Source: Acidobacteriota bacterium (GTDB lineage Bacteria; Acidobacteriota; Vicinamibacteria; Vicinamibacterales; SCN-69-37). From it: 26,722 bases of DNA. Both the position numbers and the translations under genes were made by a program. Below the pieces are notes generated by a model. The model saw only the letters and a program-made list of their open reading frames with translations. It did no database searches and had not been told where the DNA came from. The stretch lies in contig JAKALV010000008.1 of NCBI GenBank assembly GCA_021824055.1, forward strand, positions 1 through 26,722. Direction: 5' to 3'. Below, one piece after another: positions 7,810 through 14,866 of the stretch (position 1 is its first letter; the number at the start of each line of letters is the position of its first letter).

Positions 7810-9210
7810 TCAGCCTCCGAGCCGGCGGAGCAGCTTGTCGTGAATGCCGCCAAATCCGCCGTTCGACATGAGCAGCACGACGTCGCCGGGTTGGGCTTCG
7901 GTCGCGACCGCGGTCACGATCGCATCGACGTCAGGCAGCGCGCGCGCGTGCCGGCCGCGATCCCGGAGGTCTTCGACGATCTCATCCACCGACAGGCGCT
8001 CGGCCTCGGGCAGCGTCGCACGAAACACGGCGGCGAGAATGACCTCGTCGGCGCCCGACTCGGCGAAGGCATTCGCGAAGTCTGCCTGGAACACCTTGCG
8101 GCAGGCGGTGGCCGATCGCGGCTCAAAGACCGCCCACACCCGGCGCGCGGGATCCGCAGACTTGATGGCGCGCACCGTCTCGAGAATCGCCGTGGGATGA
8201 TGCGCGAAGTCGTCGTACACCGACACGCCACGCTCGATCCCGCGCAATTCGAGACGCCGCTTGACGCCGCGGAACCCCGCCAGTCCTTCCCGCATCGCGG
8301 CCACGTCGAGACCGGCGGCATGGCCGACGGCCAGCGCCGCGAGAGCATTTCGCACATTGTGCTCACCGAAGAGCGGCACCGTCATGTGCCCCAGCGGCTC
8401 CTCGTGGTGTCTCACCTGGAACGTCGTCCCCGTGGGCGCCGCGCGGATTTCGTCCGCGCGCCAGTGTGCGGCGTCGCTCAAACCAAACGTCTCGACGTCA
8501 CACCGTGCCCCGGATACCAGCCGCATCGCTTCGGCGCTGTCGGCGCCAACGATCAAGCGGCCGTTGCGCGGCAACAGGTTCACGAAGCGCCGGAACGCCA
8601 GGCGCAGCGACTCCATGTCCGGGTAGATGTCCGCGTGGTCGTACTCCAGATTGCCGATCACCGCGATGTCGGGCAGGTACTTGAGGAACTTCGCGGTCTT
8701 GTCAAAGAACGCGCTGTCGTACTCGTCCCCTTCGATGACGAAATCGCGGCCGCCGCCCATCCGGTAGCTGCCGTCGAAATTCAGGGCTATGCCGCCCACC
8801 AGGAGGCTGGGATCCCGGCCCGCAGCCGTGAGCAGCCAGGCCGTGAGCGCCGTCGTGGACGTCTTGCCGTGCGTACCGGCGATGACGATCGAGCGCGCGT
8901 TCCAGAGAAACTCATCGCGAATAGCTTCGGGCAGGGAAACATACCTGGTCTTGCGGTCAAGGACCGCTTCGAGTTCCGGGTTCCCGCGGGAGATCGCGTT
9001 GCCAACCACCACCAGATCCAGCTCTCCGCTGATCTGTTCTTCGCGGTACCCGTCGAACACGCGGATCTGTTCACGCGCCAGGAAATCGCTCATCGGCGGA
9101 TACACGCCGTGGTCCGACCCCTGCACGTCGTGTCCGCGCCGCTTGAGCATCGCGGCCAAAGTGGCCATGGCCGTTCCGCAGATACCGATGAAATGAATGC
9201 GCTTACTCAC
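7810..9210 (-). CDS. mpl: UDP-MurNAc:L-alanyl-gamma-D-glutamyl-meso-DAP ligase Mpl
   Basis: Recycling enzyme that joins the salvaged tripeptide straight to UDP-MurNAc, bypassing MurC, MurD and MurE. Of 466 residues, the Rossmann start reads HFIGICGTAMATLA (6-19) and the ATP loop GTHGKTSTT (112-120); FVIEGDEYDSAFFDK and VYDDFAHHPTAI follow. The C-terminal MSNGGFGGIHDKLL, together with YPPMS near residue 40 and the RGNPELEAVL segment, is diagnostic of Mpl rather than MurC. I chose GTG at 9208-9210 because AGGAGG lies about nine bases upstream; the longer TTG start at 9231 would lack this. The GTG overlaps the ldcA TAA stop. Its position between ldcA, which produces its tripeptide substrate, and murB, which leads to its sugar acceptor, fits the function exactly. 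Confidence 0.94.
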   Translation of the reverse strand: MSKRIHFIGICGTAMATLAAMLKRRGHDVQGSDHGVYPPMSDFLAREQIRVFDGYREEQISGELDLVVVGNAISRGNPELEAVLDRKTRYVSLPEAIRDEFLWNARSIVIAGTHGKTSTTALTAWLLTAAGRDPSLLVGGIALNFDGSYRMGGGRDFVIEGDEYDSAFFDKTAKFLKYLPDIAVIGNLEYDHADIYPDMESLRLAFRRFVNLLPRNGRLIVGADSAEAMRLVSGARCDVETFGLSDAAHWRADEIRAAPTGTTFQVRHHEEPLGHMTVPLFGEHNVRNALAALAVGHAAGLDVAAMREGLAGFRGVKRRLELRGIERGVSVYDDFAHHPTAILETVRAIKSADPARRVWAVFEPRSATACRKVFQADFANAFAESGADEVILAAVFRATLPEAERLSVDEIVEDLRDRGRHARALPDVDAIVTAVATEAQPGDVVLLMSNGGFGGIHDKLLRRLGG

Positions 9211-10150
9211 CGGCCGCCGCCTCCTCGACAATCAGTCCGGGACGCGCGCCGGTCAGGACGCGCGTTCGAACGCCAAAGGGCAGCGTGACGGCCTCGCCGT
9301 CTGCATGCCCGGACGGCATACCGAACAGAACGGGGCCGGGAAACCCCTCGAGCGCCGCGCGCACCGTGTCGCGGGCCGTCGGCGCACCGCCCGGCTCATC
9401 GCATCTCGGCAGGGCATTCAGGACCACGGCGGCGGCACGCGCAAGGACACCCGCGAACTTCAGCTGCGTCAGCATGCGATCGAGGCGGTACGGCCGCTCG
9501 CCCACTTCGTCAAGAAAGAGAATGTGCCCGGCCGGCGGGTCAAACGCGAACGGCGTGCCGAGCGAGGCCACCAGTTGGGTCAGCGTCCCGCCCAGCAGCG
9601 GCCCGCTCACCTCCCCGCCCATGCGCAGCACGGCCACATCCGGCCCCGACACTTCACCGACGGGATGATCCAGCAACGCCGTGAGCAGCGATGACGGATC
9701 GTATGCCTCGGGCCCGCTGGAAAGACGCCGATCGAGCATCGGCCCATGGATCGACACGAGCCCCGCAGCTTGATTGATGACCGTATGGAGCGACGTGACA
9801 TCGCTGTAGCCGATGAACGCGGTGCGCCGCGACGACCACTCCGGCGGATCGACCAGCGGAAGAATCTGCGCGCTGCCGTATCCGCCGCGCACGGCCATGA
9901 TGGCGTCCACCTTGGGATTGCGGAGCGCGTCGCGCATCGACGCCGCCCGAACCGCCGGCGTGCCGGCGACAAAGCCATGCGTCTCGAACACGCGGTCGTC
10001 CCACCAGGCAACAAAGCCCAGCCGCTGCAATTCGGCCACGCCGCGGTCAAACTCCTCGCGCGGGAACGGGCTGGCGGGCGCCACGAGCGCGATCGTCGCG
10101 CCGGGGCGAACGGGACGGATCTTGATCCAGCCGCCCGCGGTGCGCTGCAT
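9203..10150 (-). CDS. ldcA: Muramoyltetrapeptide (L,D-) carboxypeptidase LdcA, family S66
   Basis: Removes the terminal D-Ala from cytoplasmic tetrapeptides, yielding the tripeptide used by Mpl. It is about 315 residues, with no signal peptide, as expected for a cytoplasmic recycling enzyme. The N-terminal Rossmann-like domain has IALVAPASPF (20-29), RGGYGSAQILPLVD (88-101) and the nucleophile elbow GYSD with Ser116. The C-terminal barrel has LFLDEVGERPYRLDRML, with Glu218 as likely catalytic Glu, and GMPSGHADGEAV, with His282. These match the Ser-Glu-His triad of the Pseudomonas enzyme. The ATG at 10150 shares one base with the nagZ stop (TGATG), which favours it; an in-frame ATG at 10159 is also possible. 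Confidence 0.93.
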   Translation of the reverse strand: MQRTAGGWIKIRPVRPGATIALVAPASPFPREEFDRGVAELQRLGFVAWWDDRVFETHGFVAGTPAVRAASMRDALRNPKVDAIMAVRGGYGSAQILPLVDPPEWSSRRTAFIGYSDVTSLHTVINQAAGLVSIHGPMLDRRLSSGPEAYDPSSLLTALLDHPVGEVSGPDVAVLRMGGEVSGPLLGGTLTQLVASLGTPFAFDPPAGHILFLDEVGERPYRLDRMLTQLKFAGVLARAAAVVLNALPRCDEPGGAPTARDTVRAALEGFPGPVLFGMPSGHADGEAVTLPFGVRTRVLTGARPGLIVEEAAAGE

Positions 10151-11244
10151 CACGCCCATTTGGACATCGCCGCGGCCAGCGTCTGGTGTTCCTCGCAGCC
10201 AATACGGGACATCGGCGCGTCGCCCCGGGCGCGCGCCGTTCCGAGGAATTGATGCTTCACGCGCTCCTGCCGCGCGAGGGCGTCCTCAATCCGCGTCATC
10301 GGGATCCGCCCGGACTCAACGGCCTTCACCACCGTCTCGAGCGCCGCAAACTGCTCGTCCGGCGTCTGATTACAGAGCAGGACGACGTCGCAGCCCGCCA
10401 GCAGCGCCAGCACCATGGCCTCGCCGGGCCCCCTGGATTCGCTGATCGCCTTCATGCCGAGGTCATCGCTGATCACGACCCCCTGGAACCCCATCGTCTT
10501 CTTCAAGAGACCGTCCACGATCACGGGCGACAGGGTCGCCGGACGGGCGTCATCGAGCGCCGGCACCAGCACGTGCGCCGTCATGATGCAGGCGACGTCG
10601 GCGGCCACCGCCGCACGGAACGGCAACAGCTCGACGGCCGCGAGGCGGTCGGGCGACTGATCCACCCGCGGCAACTCAAGGTGCGAGTCCGTACTCGTGT
10701 CGCCATGTCCGGGAAAATGCTTGCCGCACGCCGCCACGCCGGCGTCCTGCAGCGTGCGAATCATCAACGCGCCCAGCCGCGCGACGATCTCGGCGCGGTC
10801 CGACAACGCGCGATCACCGATCACGGGGTTCTTCGGATTCGTATGCACATCCAGGACGGGCGCGTAGTCGAGGTTGATGCCGACCGCGCGCAGTTCATCC
10901 GCGAGCGCCCGCGCAAACCGCGCGGTCATCTCGTCGTCGCCGGACCGGCCGAGCGTCATCATCGGCGGCCATTCGGTAAACGGCCGCCTCAGGCGCGCGA
11001 CCCGCCCGCCCTCCTGGTCCACGCTGATCCACAGGGGCCAGTCCTGCTTGAGCGCGGCCGTGTCGAGCGACAACTCGCGCACCTGGTCCGGCTCGACGAT
11101 GTTTCGGGCGAAGTAGATGACGCCGCCGAGATCGAACTCGCGCGCCATCTCGCGCAGTTCCGGCGGTAGGGAGGAACCGGCGAAGCCCGCGATCGCCAAA
11201 CGCCCCACATGCCGCCGCACCTCACGCAATGACATCCCCGCCAT
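10150..11244 (-). CDS. nagZ: Beta-N-acetylhexosaminidase NagZ, GH3 family
   Basis: Cleaves GlcNAc from GlcNAc-anhydroMurNAc peptides in the cytoplasm during wall recycling. It has about 364 residues and no signal peptide. Substrate residues sit in WISVDQEGGRVARLR (72-86); the mobile loop KHFPGHGDTSTDSHLELP (175-192) carries the His-Asp acid/base dyad of NagZ-type GH3 enzymes; VVISDDLGMKAI (256-267) carries the nucleophile Asp260. The NagZ-sized single domain separates it from larger GH3 glucosidases. Two starts compete. ATG 11244 has GGAG about six bases upstream. ATG 11235 lies seven bases after a TATAAT and would suit a leaderless message. It is the first gene of the recycling operon and diverges from the GHMP kinase. 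Confidence 0.95.
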   Translation of the reverse strand: MAGMSLREVRRHVGRLAIAGFAGSSLPPELREMAREFDLGGVIYFARNIVEPDQVRELSLDTAALKQDWPLWISVDQEGGRVARLRRPFTEWPPMMTLGRSGDDEMTARFARALADELRAVGINLDYAPVLDVHTNPKNPVIGDRALSDRAEIVARLGALMIRTLQDAGVAACGKHFPGHGDTSTDSHLELPRVDQSPDRLAAVELLPFRAAVAADVACIMTAHVLVPALDDARPATLSPVIVDGLLKKTMGFQGVVISDDLGMKAISESRGPGEAMVLALLAGCDVVLLCNQTPDEQFAALETVVKAVESGRIPMTRIEDALARQERVKHQFLGTARARGDAPMSRIGCEEHQTLAAAMSKWA

Positions 11245-11250
11245 TATAAT
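11243..11250. promoter_or_regulatory. Palindromic -10 element ATTATAAT, possible bidirectional promoter
   Basis: The 8-bp palindrome contains TATAAT on the plus strand (11245-11250) and also on the minus strand (11248-11243). Six bases separate the plus copy from the kinase GTG at 11257, and seven separate the minus copy from a nagZ ATG at 11235. Those distances match normal -10 to start-site spacing, so both transcripts could begin at or next to a start codon. No clear -35 box is visible at 17 bases on either side. It is the only AT-rich patch in a GC-rich neighbourhood. Confidence 0.55.
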
Positions 11251-11256
11251 CTCCGC

Positions 11257-12249
11257 GTGCACATCACCTGCTCCGCGCCGACCCGCATCGATCTGGCGGG
11301 CGGCACGCTCGATATCTGGCCGCTCTATCTCTTTCATCAACCTGCGGTGACCATCAACGCCGCGATCAGCCTGCGCGCGCACTGCGGGATCACGTCGCGG
11401 GAGGACGGGCGCGTCGTGCTGGCATCGGAGGACACCGGCGAGCATGTCGCGGCCGAAAGTCCCGCGGCACTCGGCGTTGGGACGCTGCCGCTGTTGGCCC
11501 GCCTCGTGAAGCACTTCGACGCGCGCGGTCTCACGCTGACGACGCGGTCCGATTCACCCGTGGGCGCCGGCATTGCCGGATCGTCGGCGCTCAACATCGC
11601 GGTGATCTCCGCTCTCGCCGCGTTCACGGGCCGCGCGATGACGGACGACGATCGGCTGGAACTCGCCCAGAACGTCGAGGCGCAGGTCATCAACGTCCCG
11701 ACCGGCGTGCAGGACTACCGGCCGGCCCTGTATGGCGGCATCGCGGCCGTCGAGTTGAGCACGACGGGCGTGCGCCGCGTGCCGCTGGCGGTCGATCCCG
11801 CCGCGTTGGCCGCCCGCGTGGTGCTCGCCTATACGGGCGCGACCCGCAATTCGGGAATCAACAACTGGGACATGATGAAGCGCCACATCGACGGCGAGGC
11901 CGTGGTGGTCGCGGCCTTCGACCGGATCGCCGCCATCGCGCGCGAGATCCGCGGCGCGCTGGAATGCGGAGACTGGACGGCCACCGGCGCGGCGCTCGCG
12001 GCCGAATGGGAGAATCGCAAACGCCTGGCGCCGGGCGTGACCACCTCCGCGATCGACGGGCTGCTGGCCCGCGCACACGATGCCGGCGCCCTCGCGGGCA
12101 AAGTCTGTGGGGCCGGAGGCGGTGGCTGCCTGTTCTGTCTCACCCCGCCGGAGCGACACGCCGCGGTGTCGGCGGCGCTCGCCGACGGGGGCGCCCGCCT
12201 GCTGCCGTTCACGATCGAGGCGCACGGCGTACACTTGACCCAGGAGTGA
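11257..12249 (+). CDS. GHMP-family sugar kinase, substrate unknown
   Basis: A 330-residue ATP-dependent small-molecule kinase. Motif I is APTRIDLAGGTLDIW (7-21). The ATP loop, motif II, is PVGAGIAGSSALN (101-113), a variant of the usual GLGSS core. A catalytic Asp is likely Asp153 in GVQDYRPALYGG, and motif III is KVCGAGGGGCLF (282-293). The layout is closest to heptose-7-phosphate or anomeric sugar kinases of the HddA and fucose/glucuronate kinase type rather than to homoserine or mevalonate kinases. It starts with GTG at 11257, has no Shine-Dalgarno sequence and is 12 bases from divergent nagZ. The context suggests a sugar released in wall recycling as substrate, but this is inference. The 64-aa gene follows four bases after its stop. 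Confidence 0.85.
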   Translation: MHITCSAPTRIDLAGGTLDIWPLYLFHQPAVTINAAISLRAHCGITSREDGRVVLASEDTGEHVAAESPAALGVGTLPLLARLVKHFDARGLTLTTRSDSPVGAGIAGSSALNIAVISALAAFTGRAMTDDDRLELAQNVEAQVINVPTGVQDYRPALYGGIAAVELSTTGVRRVPLAVDPAALAARVVLAYTGATRNSGINNWDMMKRHIDGEAVVVAAFDRIAAIAREIRGALECGDWTATGAALAAEWENRKRLAPGVTTSAIDGLLARAHDAGALAGKVCGAGGGGCLFCLTPPERHAAVSAALADGGARLLPFTIEAHGVHLTQE

Positions 12250-12253
12250 TGCA

Positions 12254-12448
12254 ATGACGCCCCTCGATGAAATCCGCGGACTCTACTTCAACACCAAGCG
12301 TGGCACCGTGAAGAAGGACATCGCGCGCGCCATCGATCTGTTCAAGAAGATTTCCAGCGACGAGGACCGCCAGAAGGCGGCGGTGTTCATGGACGGGTTG
12401 TCGCAGATGCGCTCCGAATGGGCGCAGGGCAAGACCGAGGACAGCTAG
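12254..12448 (+). CDS. Small hypothetical protein downstream of GHMP kinase
   Basis: A 64-residue, strongly charged, probably helical soluble protein beginning MTPLDEIRGLYFNTKRGTVK. I do not recognise the family. The ATG lies four bases after the kinase stop with GGAG at 12243-12246 just upstream, overlapping the kinase end, so translational coupling is likely. It has no signal peptide, membrane segment or metal-binding cysteines. The aromatic and basic N-terminal part and the helical IDLFKKISSDEDRQKAAVFMDGL middle may form a small helical bundle. A role as partner of the kinase is only a guess from position. It ends seven bases before the convergent rodZ stop. Confidence 0.7.
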   Translation: MTPLDEIRGLYFNTKRGTVKKDIARAIDLFKKISSDEDRQKAAVFMDGLSQMRSEWAQGKTEDS

Positions 12449-12458
12449 CGGTCCGCTA
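12446..12458. repeat. Short palindrome spanning two convergent stop codons
   Basis: TAGCGG (12446-12451), T, CCGCTA (12453-12458) is a perfect inverted repeat. Its left TAG is the stop of the small plus-strand gene and its right CTA is the TAG stop of rodZ on the minus strand. A one-base loop cannot form a stable RNA hairpin without opening inner pairs, and no T-tract follows, so this is not called a terminator. Confidence 0.6.
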
Positions 12459-13223
12459 CTTCCAGAACTGGCTGGCGTTGGCGGGCGTAATGCTGGCGCG
12501 CCGCACGTCGCCCGACGCCCCGAGCGGCTTGGCCGGCCGGCCATTCACCGTCCACCTGACGGCACCCGCGTTGCCGAACTGCACGGTGATTTCGCGGTCG
12601 GCCTCAAACGCCTGCGACTCGCCCGCCGTCAGATTTCTCGACAGGACCAGGCGGCCATCGGCGGTCACCTGCACCCAACTGCTCGCGTCTGTCTCGAGTT
12701 GAATCGACACGGAACGCGTACTCGCCGGCGCCGTGTTCGGCGTGGCGGCCTCGGGCTCAGCGGGCACTGCGGCTCGGGGTGGCGCCTCGGTCACGGCGGG
12801 AGGCACGGCCACTGACTGGCGGCGAAGCACCGCGAGGCGCCATGCCCCCAATGCCGCAGCCACGGCCACGACGAGCACCGCGGCAATCACGCGCAGCCAG
12901 ACCCCCGCCTTGCGTTGCCGCTCCAGGAACATGCGATCGTCGTCGGTGATCTCTGCGGTCGTCACCACATGCGCTGATGAAGCGGCCAACGCATCAGCCA
13001 GTTCCGTGTACTGGCGCACCGTTTCCTCGGGATCGAGTCCGACTTCGATCGCGTACGCCCGCACGAATGCCCGGCTGAAGATGCCGCCGGGCAACCGCGA
13101 AAAGTCGCCGCGCTCGAGAGCCTCGAGCGCGCCGCTGGAAATTTTCGTGGCGTTGGCGATCTGCCGCAACGAGATGCCGCGGCGTTCGCGCGCCTGTTTG
13201 AGATGGAGACCAAACTCACTCAT
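12456..13223 (-). CDS. rodZ: RodZ-like cytoskeletal protein (HTH, one membrane helix, DUF4115)
   Basis: A 255-residue bitopic membrane protein. Residues 1-75 are an HTH_25/XRE-type helix-turn-helix domain (FGLHLKQARERRGISLRQIA, then ALERGDFSRLPGGIFSRAFVRAYA), which in RodZ binds MreB instead of DNA. A basic juxtamembrane stretch leads to one membrane helix at about 108-130. After a Pro/Ala-rich linker the periplasmic domain at about 170-250 fits DUF4115 (SIQLETDASSWVQVTADG and WTVNGRPAKPLG). The role is to tie MreB and the elongation machinery to the membrane and keep rod shape. The ATG at 13223 has no good ribosome-binding site. It lies 50 bases after the ThiE/TenI-like gene. Near a peptidoglycan cluster the role in wall growth is consistent. 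Confidence 0.9.
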   Translation of the reverse strand: MSEFGLHLKQARERRGISLRQIANATKISSGALEALERGDFSRLPGGIFSRAFVRAYAIEVGLDPEETVRQYTELADALAASSAHVVTTAEITDDDRMFLERQRKAGVWLRVIAAVLVVAVAAALGAWRLAVLRRQSVAVPPAVTEAPPRAAVPAEPEAATPNTAPASTRSVSIQLETDASSWVQVTADGRLVLSRNLTAGESQAFEADREITVQFGNAGAVRWTVNGRPAKPLGASGDVRRASITPANASQFWK

Positions 13224-13273
13224 GACTTGGGGGGTAACCGAACTTGGTACTGTACGTGACGCTTCGCGTCAGG

Positions 13274-13933
13274 TCAATCGGAGTTGAATCGCTGGCGAAG
13301 CACCTGCACCACATCGCGGAGGCGGGTGGCGCCGGGCGCGCCCGGCAGAAACAGGGAAATCGCCGCGACACCCGCGGCACCGGCACGCGCGCAGGTCTCC
13401 GCCCGATCCAGGGTCAGGCCGCCAATGGCCAGCACGGGCACCTTCACACACCCGACGGCCGCGGCCAGGGCCGCCGCGCCCTGGCCGGCCACGCCGGGCT
13501 TGGAGTCGGTCGCGAAGACGGTCCCGAAAATGATGTAGTCGGCCGTCGCCGCCAGGCCCAATTCCTCGAGTGAATGCGCGGAGCGGCCGACCAGCCATCC
13601 GCCGGGACCGAGGGCGCGCACGCGCTCCACGGGCGGCCCGCTCGCCCTGAGATGCACGCCATCGGCACCGGAGGCCAGCGCGACATCCGCGCGGTCGTTG
13701 ACCACCACCCGACTCGCCGACCCTCGCGTCACGATCACGCACTCGCCGACCAGGGCGCACAGGTCGCGCGCCTCCAGATCCGGCTCCCGCACCTGAATCA
13801 GATCCACGCCGGCCTCCGCCGCGGCGGCAATTTGCGCGACCAGCGCGCGCTGTTCCTCGGCGAATGACGTGGCGCCCGGGGCCGCGCGACGGCGGCTCGT
13901 CACCAGGCATAGCAGCGGGCGCGTCACGCTCAC
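13274..13933 (-). CDS. Thiamine-phosphate synthase / thiazole tautomerase family protein (ThiE or TenI)
   Basis: A TIM-barrel protein of 219 residues. Family motifs are LIQVREPDLEARDL (45-58), VVVNDRADVALASGADGVHL (77-96), GRSAHSLEEL (116-125), IIFGTVFATDSKPG (134-147) and VLAIGGLT (167-174). ThiE joins hydroxymethylpyrimidine diphosphate and thiazole phosphate. TenI, its close relative, aromatises the thiazole tautomer. Here the FREK-type Lys of ThiE is Pro51 (VREP), and the GRS-x-HS plus FG-VF-TDSK-G segments look more like Bacillus TenI. Automatic annotation will probably say ThiE; I leave the symbol blank. The start is GTG at 13933 (alternative GTG 13927). It lies 19 bases after the small membrane protein gene. 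No TPP riboswitch is visible. Confidence 0.85.
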   Translation of the reverse strand: MSVTRPLLCLVTSRRRAAPGATSFAEEQRALVAQIAAAAEAGVDLIQVREPDLEARDLCALVGECVIVTRGSASRVVVNDRADVALASGADGVHLRASGPPVERVRALGPGGWLVGRSAHSLEELGLAATADYIIFGTVFATDSKPGVAGQGAAALAAAVGCVKVPVLAIGGLTLDRAETCARAGAAGVAAISLFLPGAPGATRLRDVVQVLRQRFNSD

Positions 13934-13952
13934 CCTTCCGCGGGTCCGACGT

Positions 13953-14165
13953 TCACCGCGTCCGATCGGCGCCGCCGGCCGGATGGCGCAGCATGAACGC
14001 GCTCACCAAATCGCGCAGGCCGCCGAGCGCGGTCACCAGCCCGACGCCGGTGACGGCGCCACGCACGTAGGCGCTGGCCATCCACACGCCGAGCCACGGC
14101 AGCGCGGCCGCAAAGTAGTTGCGCTCCCACAGGCCGGACCACGGCGCCAGCACCAGCAACACGCC
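13953..14165 (-). CDS. Small two-helix membrane protein, start uncertain
   Basis: An unrecognised small membrane protein. From the GTG at 14165 it has 70 residues, but protein-like sense continues upstream in frame (RPTIRFFSRLLVAAYLIEAG) to a CTG at 14225 that overlaps the rnhB stop. No ATG, GTG or TTG occurs in this stretch; an ATT at 14213 has AGG at a fitting distance. Counting the upstream part, two hydrophobic segments are seen: LLVAAYLIEAGVLLVLAPW, and LPWLGVWMASAYVRGAVTGVGLVTALGGL. They are joined by a loop (SGLWERNYFAA) and followed by a short basic tail. If the GTG start is right, the first membrane helix is cut in half, which argues for the longer form. It sits between rnhB and the ThiE/TenI-like gene. 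Confidence 0.65.
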   Translation of the reverse strand, partial: GVLLVLAPWSGLWERNYFAAALPWLGVWMASAYVRGAVTGVGLVTALGGLRDLVSAFMLRHPAGGADRTR

Positions 14166-14221
14166 GGCTTCGATGAGATAGGCGGCGACGAGCAGTCGAC
14201 TGAAGAAACGAATGGTGGGCC

Positions 14222-14854
14222 TCAGGAATGGATGGTATCAAACAGCGACGGCGGCCTGAACGATCGCCGATGCAGCGCGGAATATCCGAACTCGGCCACG
14301 GCCCGAAGATGTTCCGGCGTGGCATAGCCTTTATGGTGGTCGAATCCATAGCGCGGATCGCGCGCGTGCGCCTCGACCATCCAACGATCGCGCGTCACTT
14401 TGGCGAGAATGGACGCCGCGGCGATGGCCGTGGACCGCCGGTCGCCACCGATCACGGGCCGCTGCGCCATGAGGATATCGGGAATCATCAGATGGCCGTC
14501 AACGAGGACCAAACCGGGGAGCGGCTGCAACGCCTCGACGGCCAGGCGCATCGCGAGCAACGACGCCCGAAGGATGTTGATGCGATCGATCTCCGCCGCG
14601 TCGATTGACGCAACGCGCCACACCAACGCGGCACCGACGATCCGGTCGTACAGCGCCTCCCGCTGATCAGCGGTGAGCGCCTTCGAGTCGGCGATGCCGG
14701 GGACGCGAAGATTCGACGGCAACACGACGGCCGCGGCCACGACGGGCCCGGCCAGGCAGCCGCGCCCCACTTCATCCACGCCCGCGACGTGCACAAACCC
14801 GAAGCCGCGCGCCTCACGTTCGAGGGTGCGTGTGGCGCGCGGCTTCGGGCTCAT
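14222..14854 (-). CDS. rnhB: Ribonuclease HII
   Basis: Nicks RNA in RNA-DNA hybrids and at single ribonucleotides in the chromosome. The product has 210 residues. The first active-site block GVDEVGRG (25-32) gives Asp27 and Glu28; VDGH (118-121) gives Asp119; and STAIAAASILAKVTRDRWM (141-159) gives the last acid, Asp156. The C-terminal YGFDHHKGYATPEH segment is the family's usual ending block. The ATG at 14854 lies 12 bases after the rplS stop. The rplS-rnhB order is common across bacteria. Confidence 0.97.
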   Translation of the reverse strand: MSPKPRATRTLEREARGFGFVHVAGVDEVGRGCLAGPVVAAAVVLPSNLRVPGIADSKALTADQREALYDRIVGAALVWRVASIDAAEIDRINILRASLLAMRLAVEALQPLPGLVLVDGHLMIPDILMAQRPVIGGDRRSTAIAAASILAKVTRDRWMVEAHARDPRYGFDHHKGYATPEHLRAVAEFGYSALHRRSFRPPSLFDTIHS

Positions 14855-14866
14855 TGCTGACCCGGA

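Noticed and set aside
7810..9210. Reading the Mur ligase as MurC
   Set aside because: The MSNGGFGGIHDKLL ending and YPPMS segment belong to Mpl, and the ldcA-nagZ neighbours agree.
7030..9288. A 752-codon open frame on the plus strand
   Set aside because: It lies fully opposite murB and mpl, is rich in Arg, His and Gln with no domain, and arises from GC-rich codon bias in the opposite genes.
11245..11514. Upstream extension of the nagZ frame
   Set aside because: It is antisense to the GHMP kinase and lacks NagZ homology; the conserved start is near 11235-11244.
13257..13271. Hairpin TGACGC-TTC-GCGTCA between the ThiE/TenI-like gene and rodZ
   Set aside because: The stem is only six pairs with a three-base loop and no T-tract follows, so a terminator cannot be supported.
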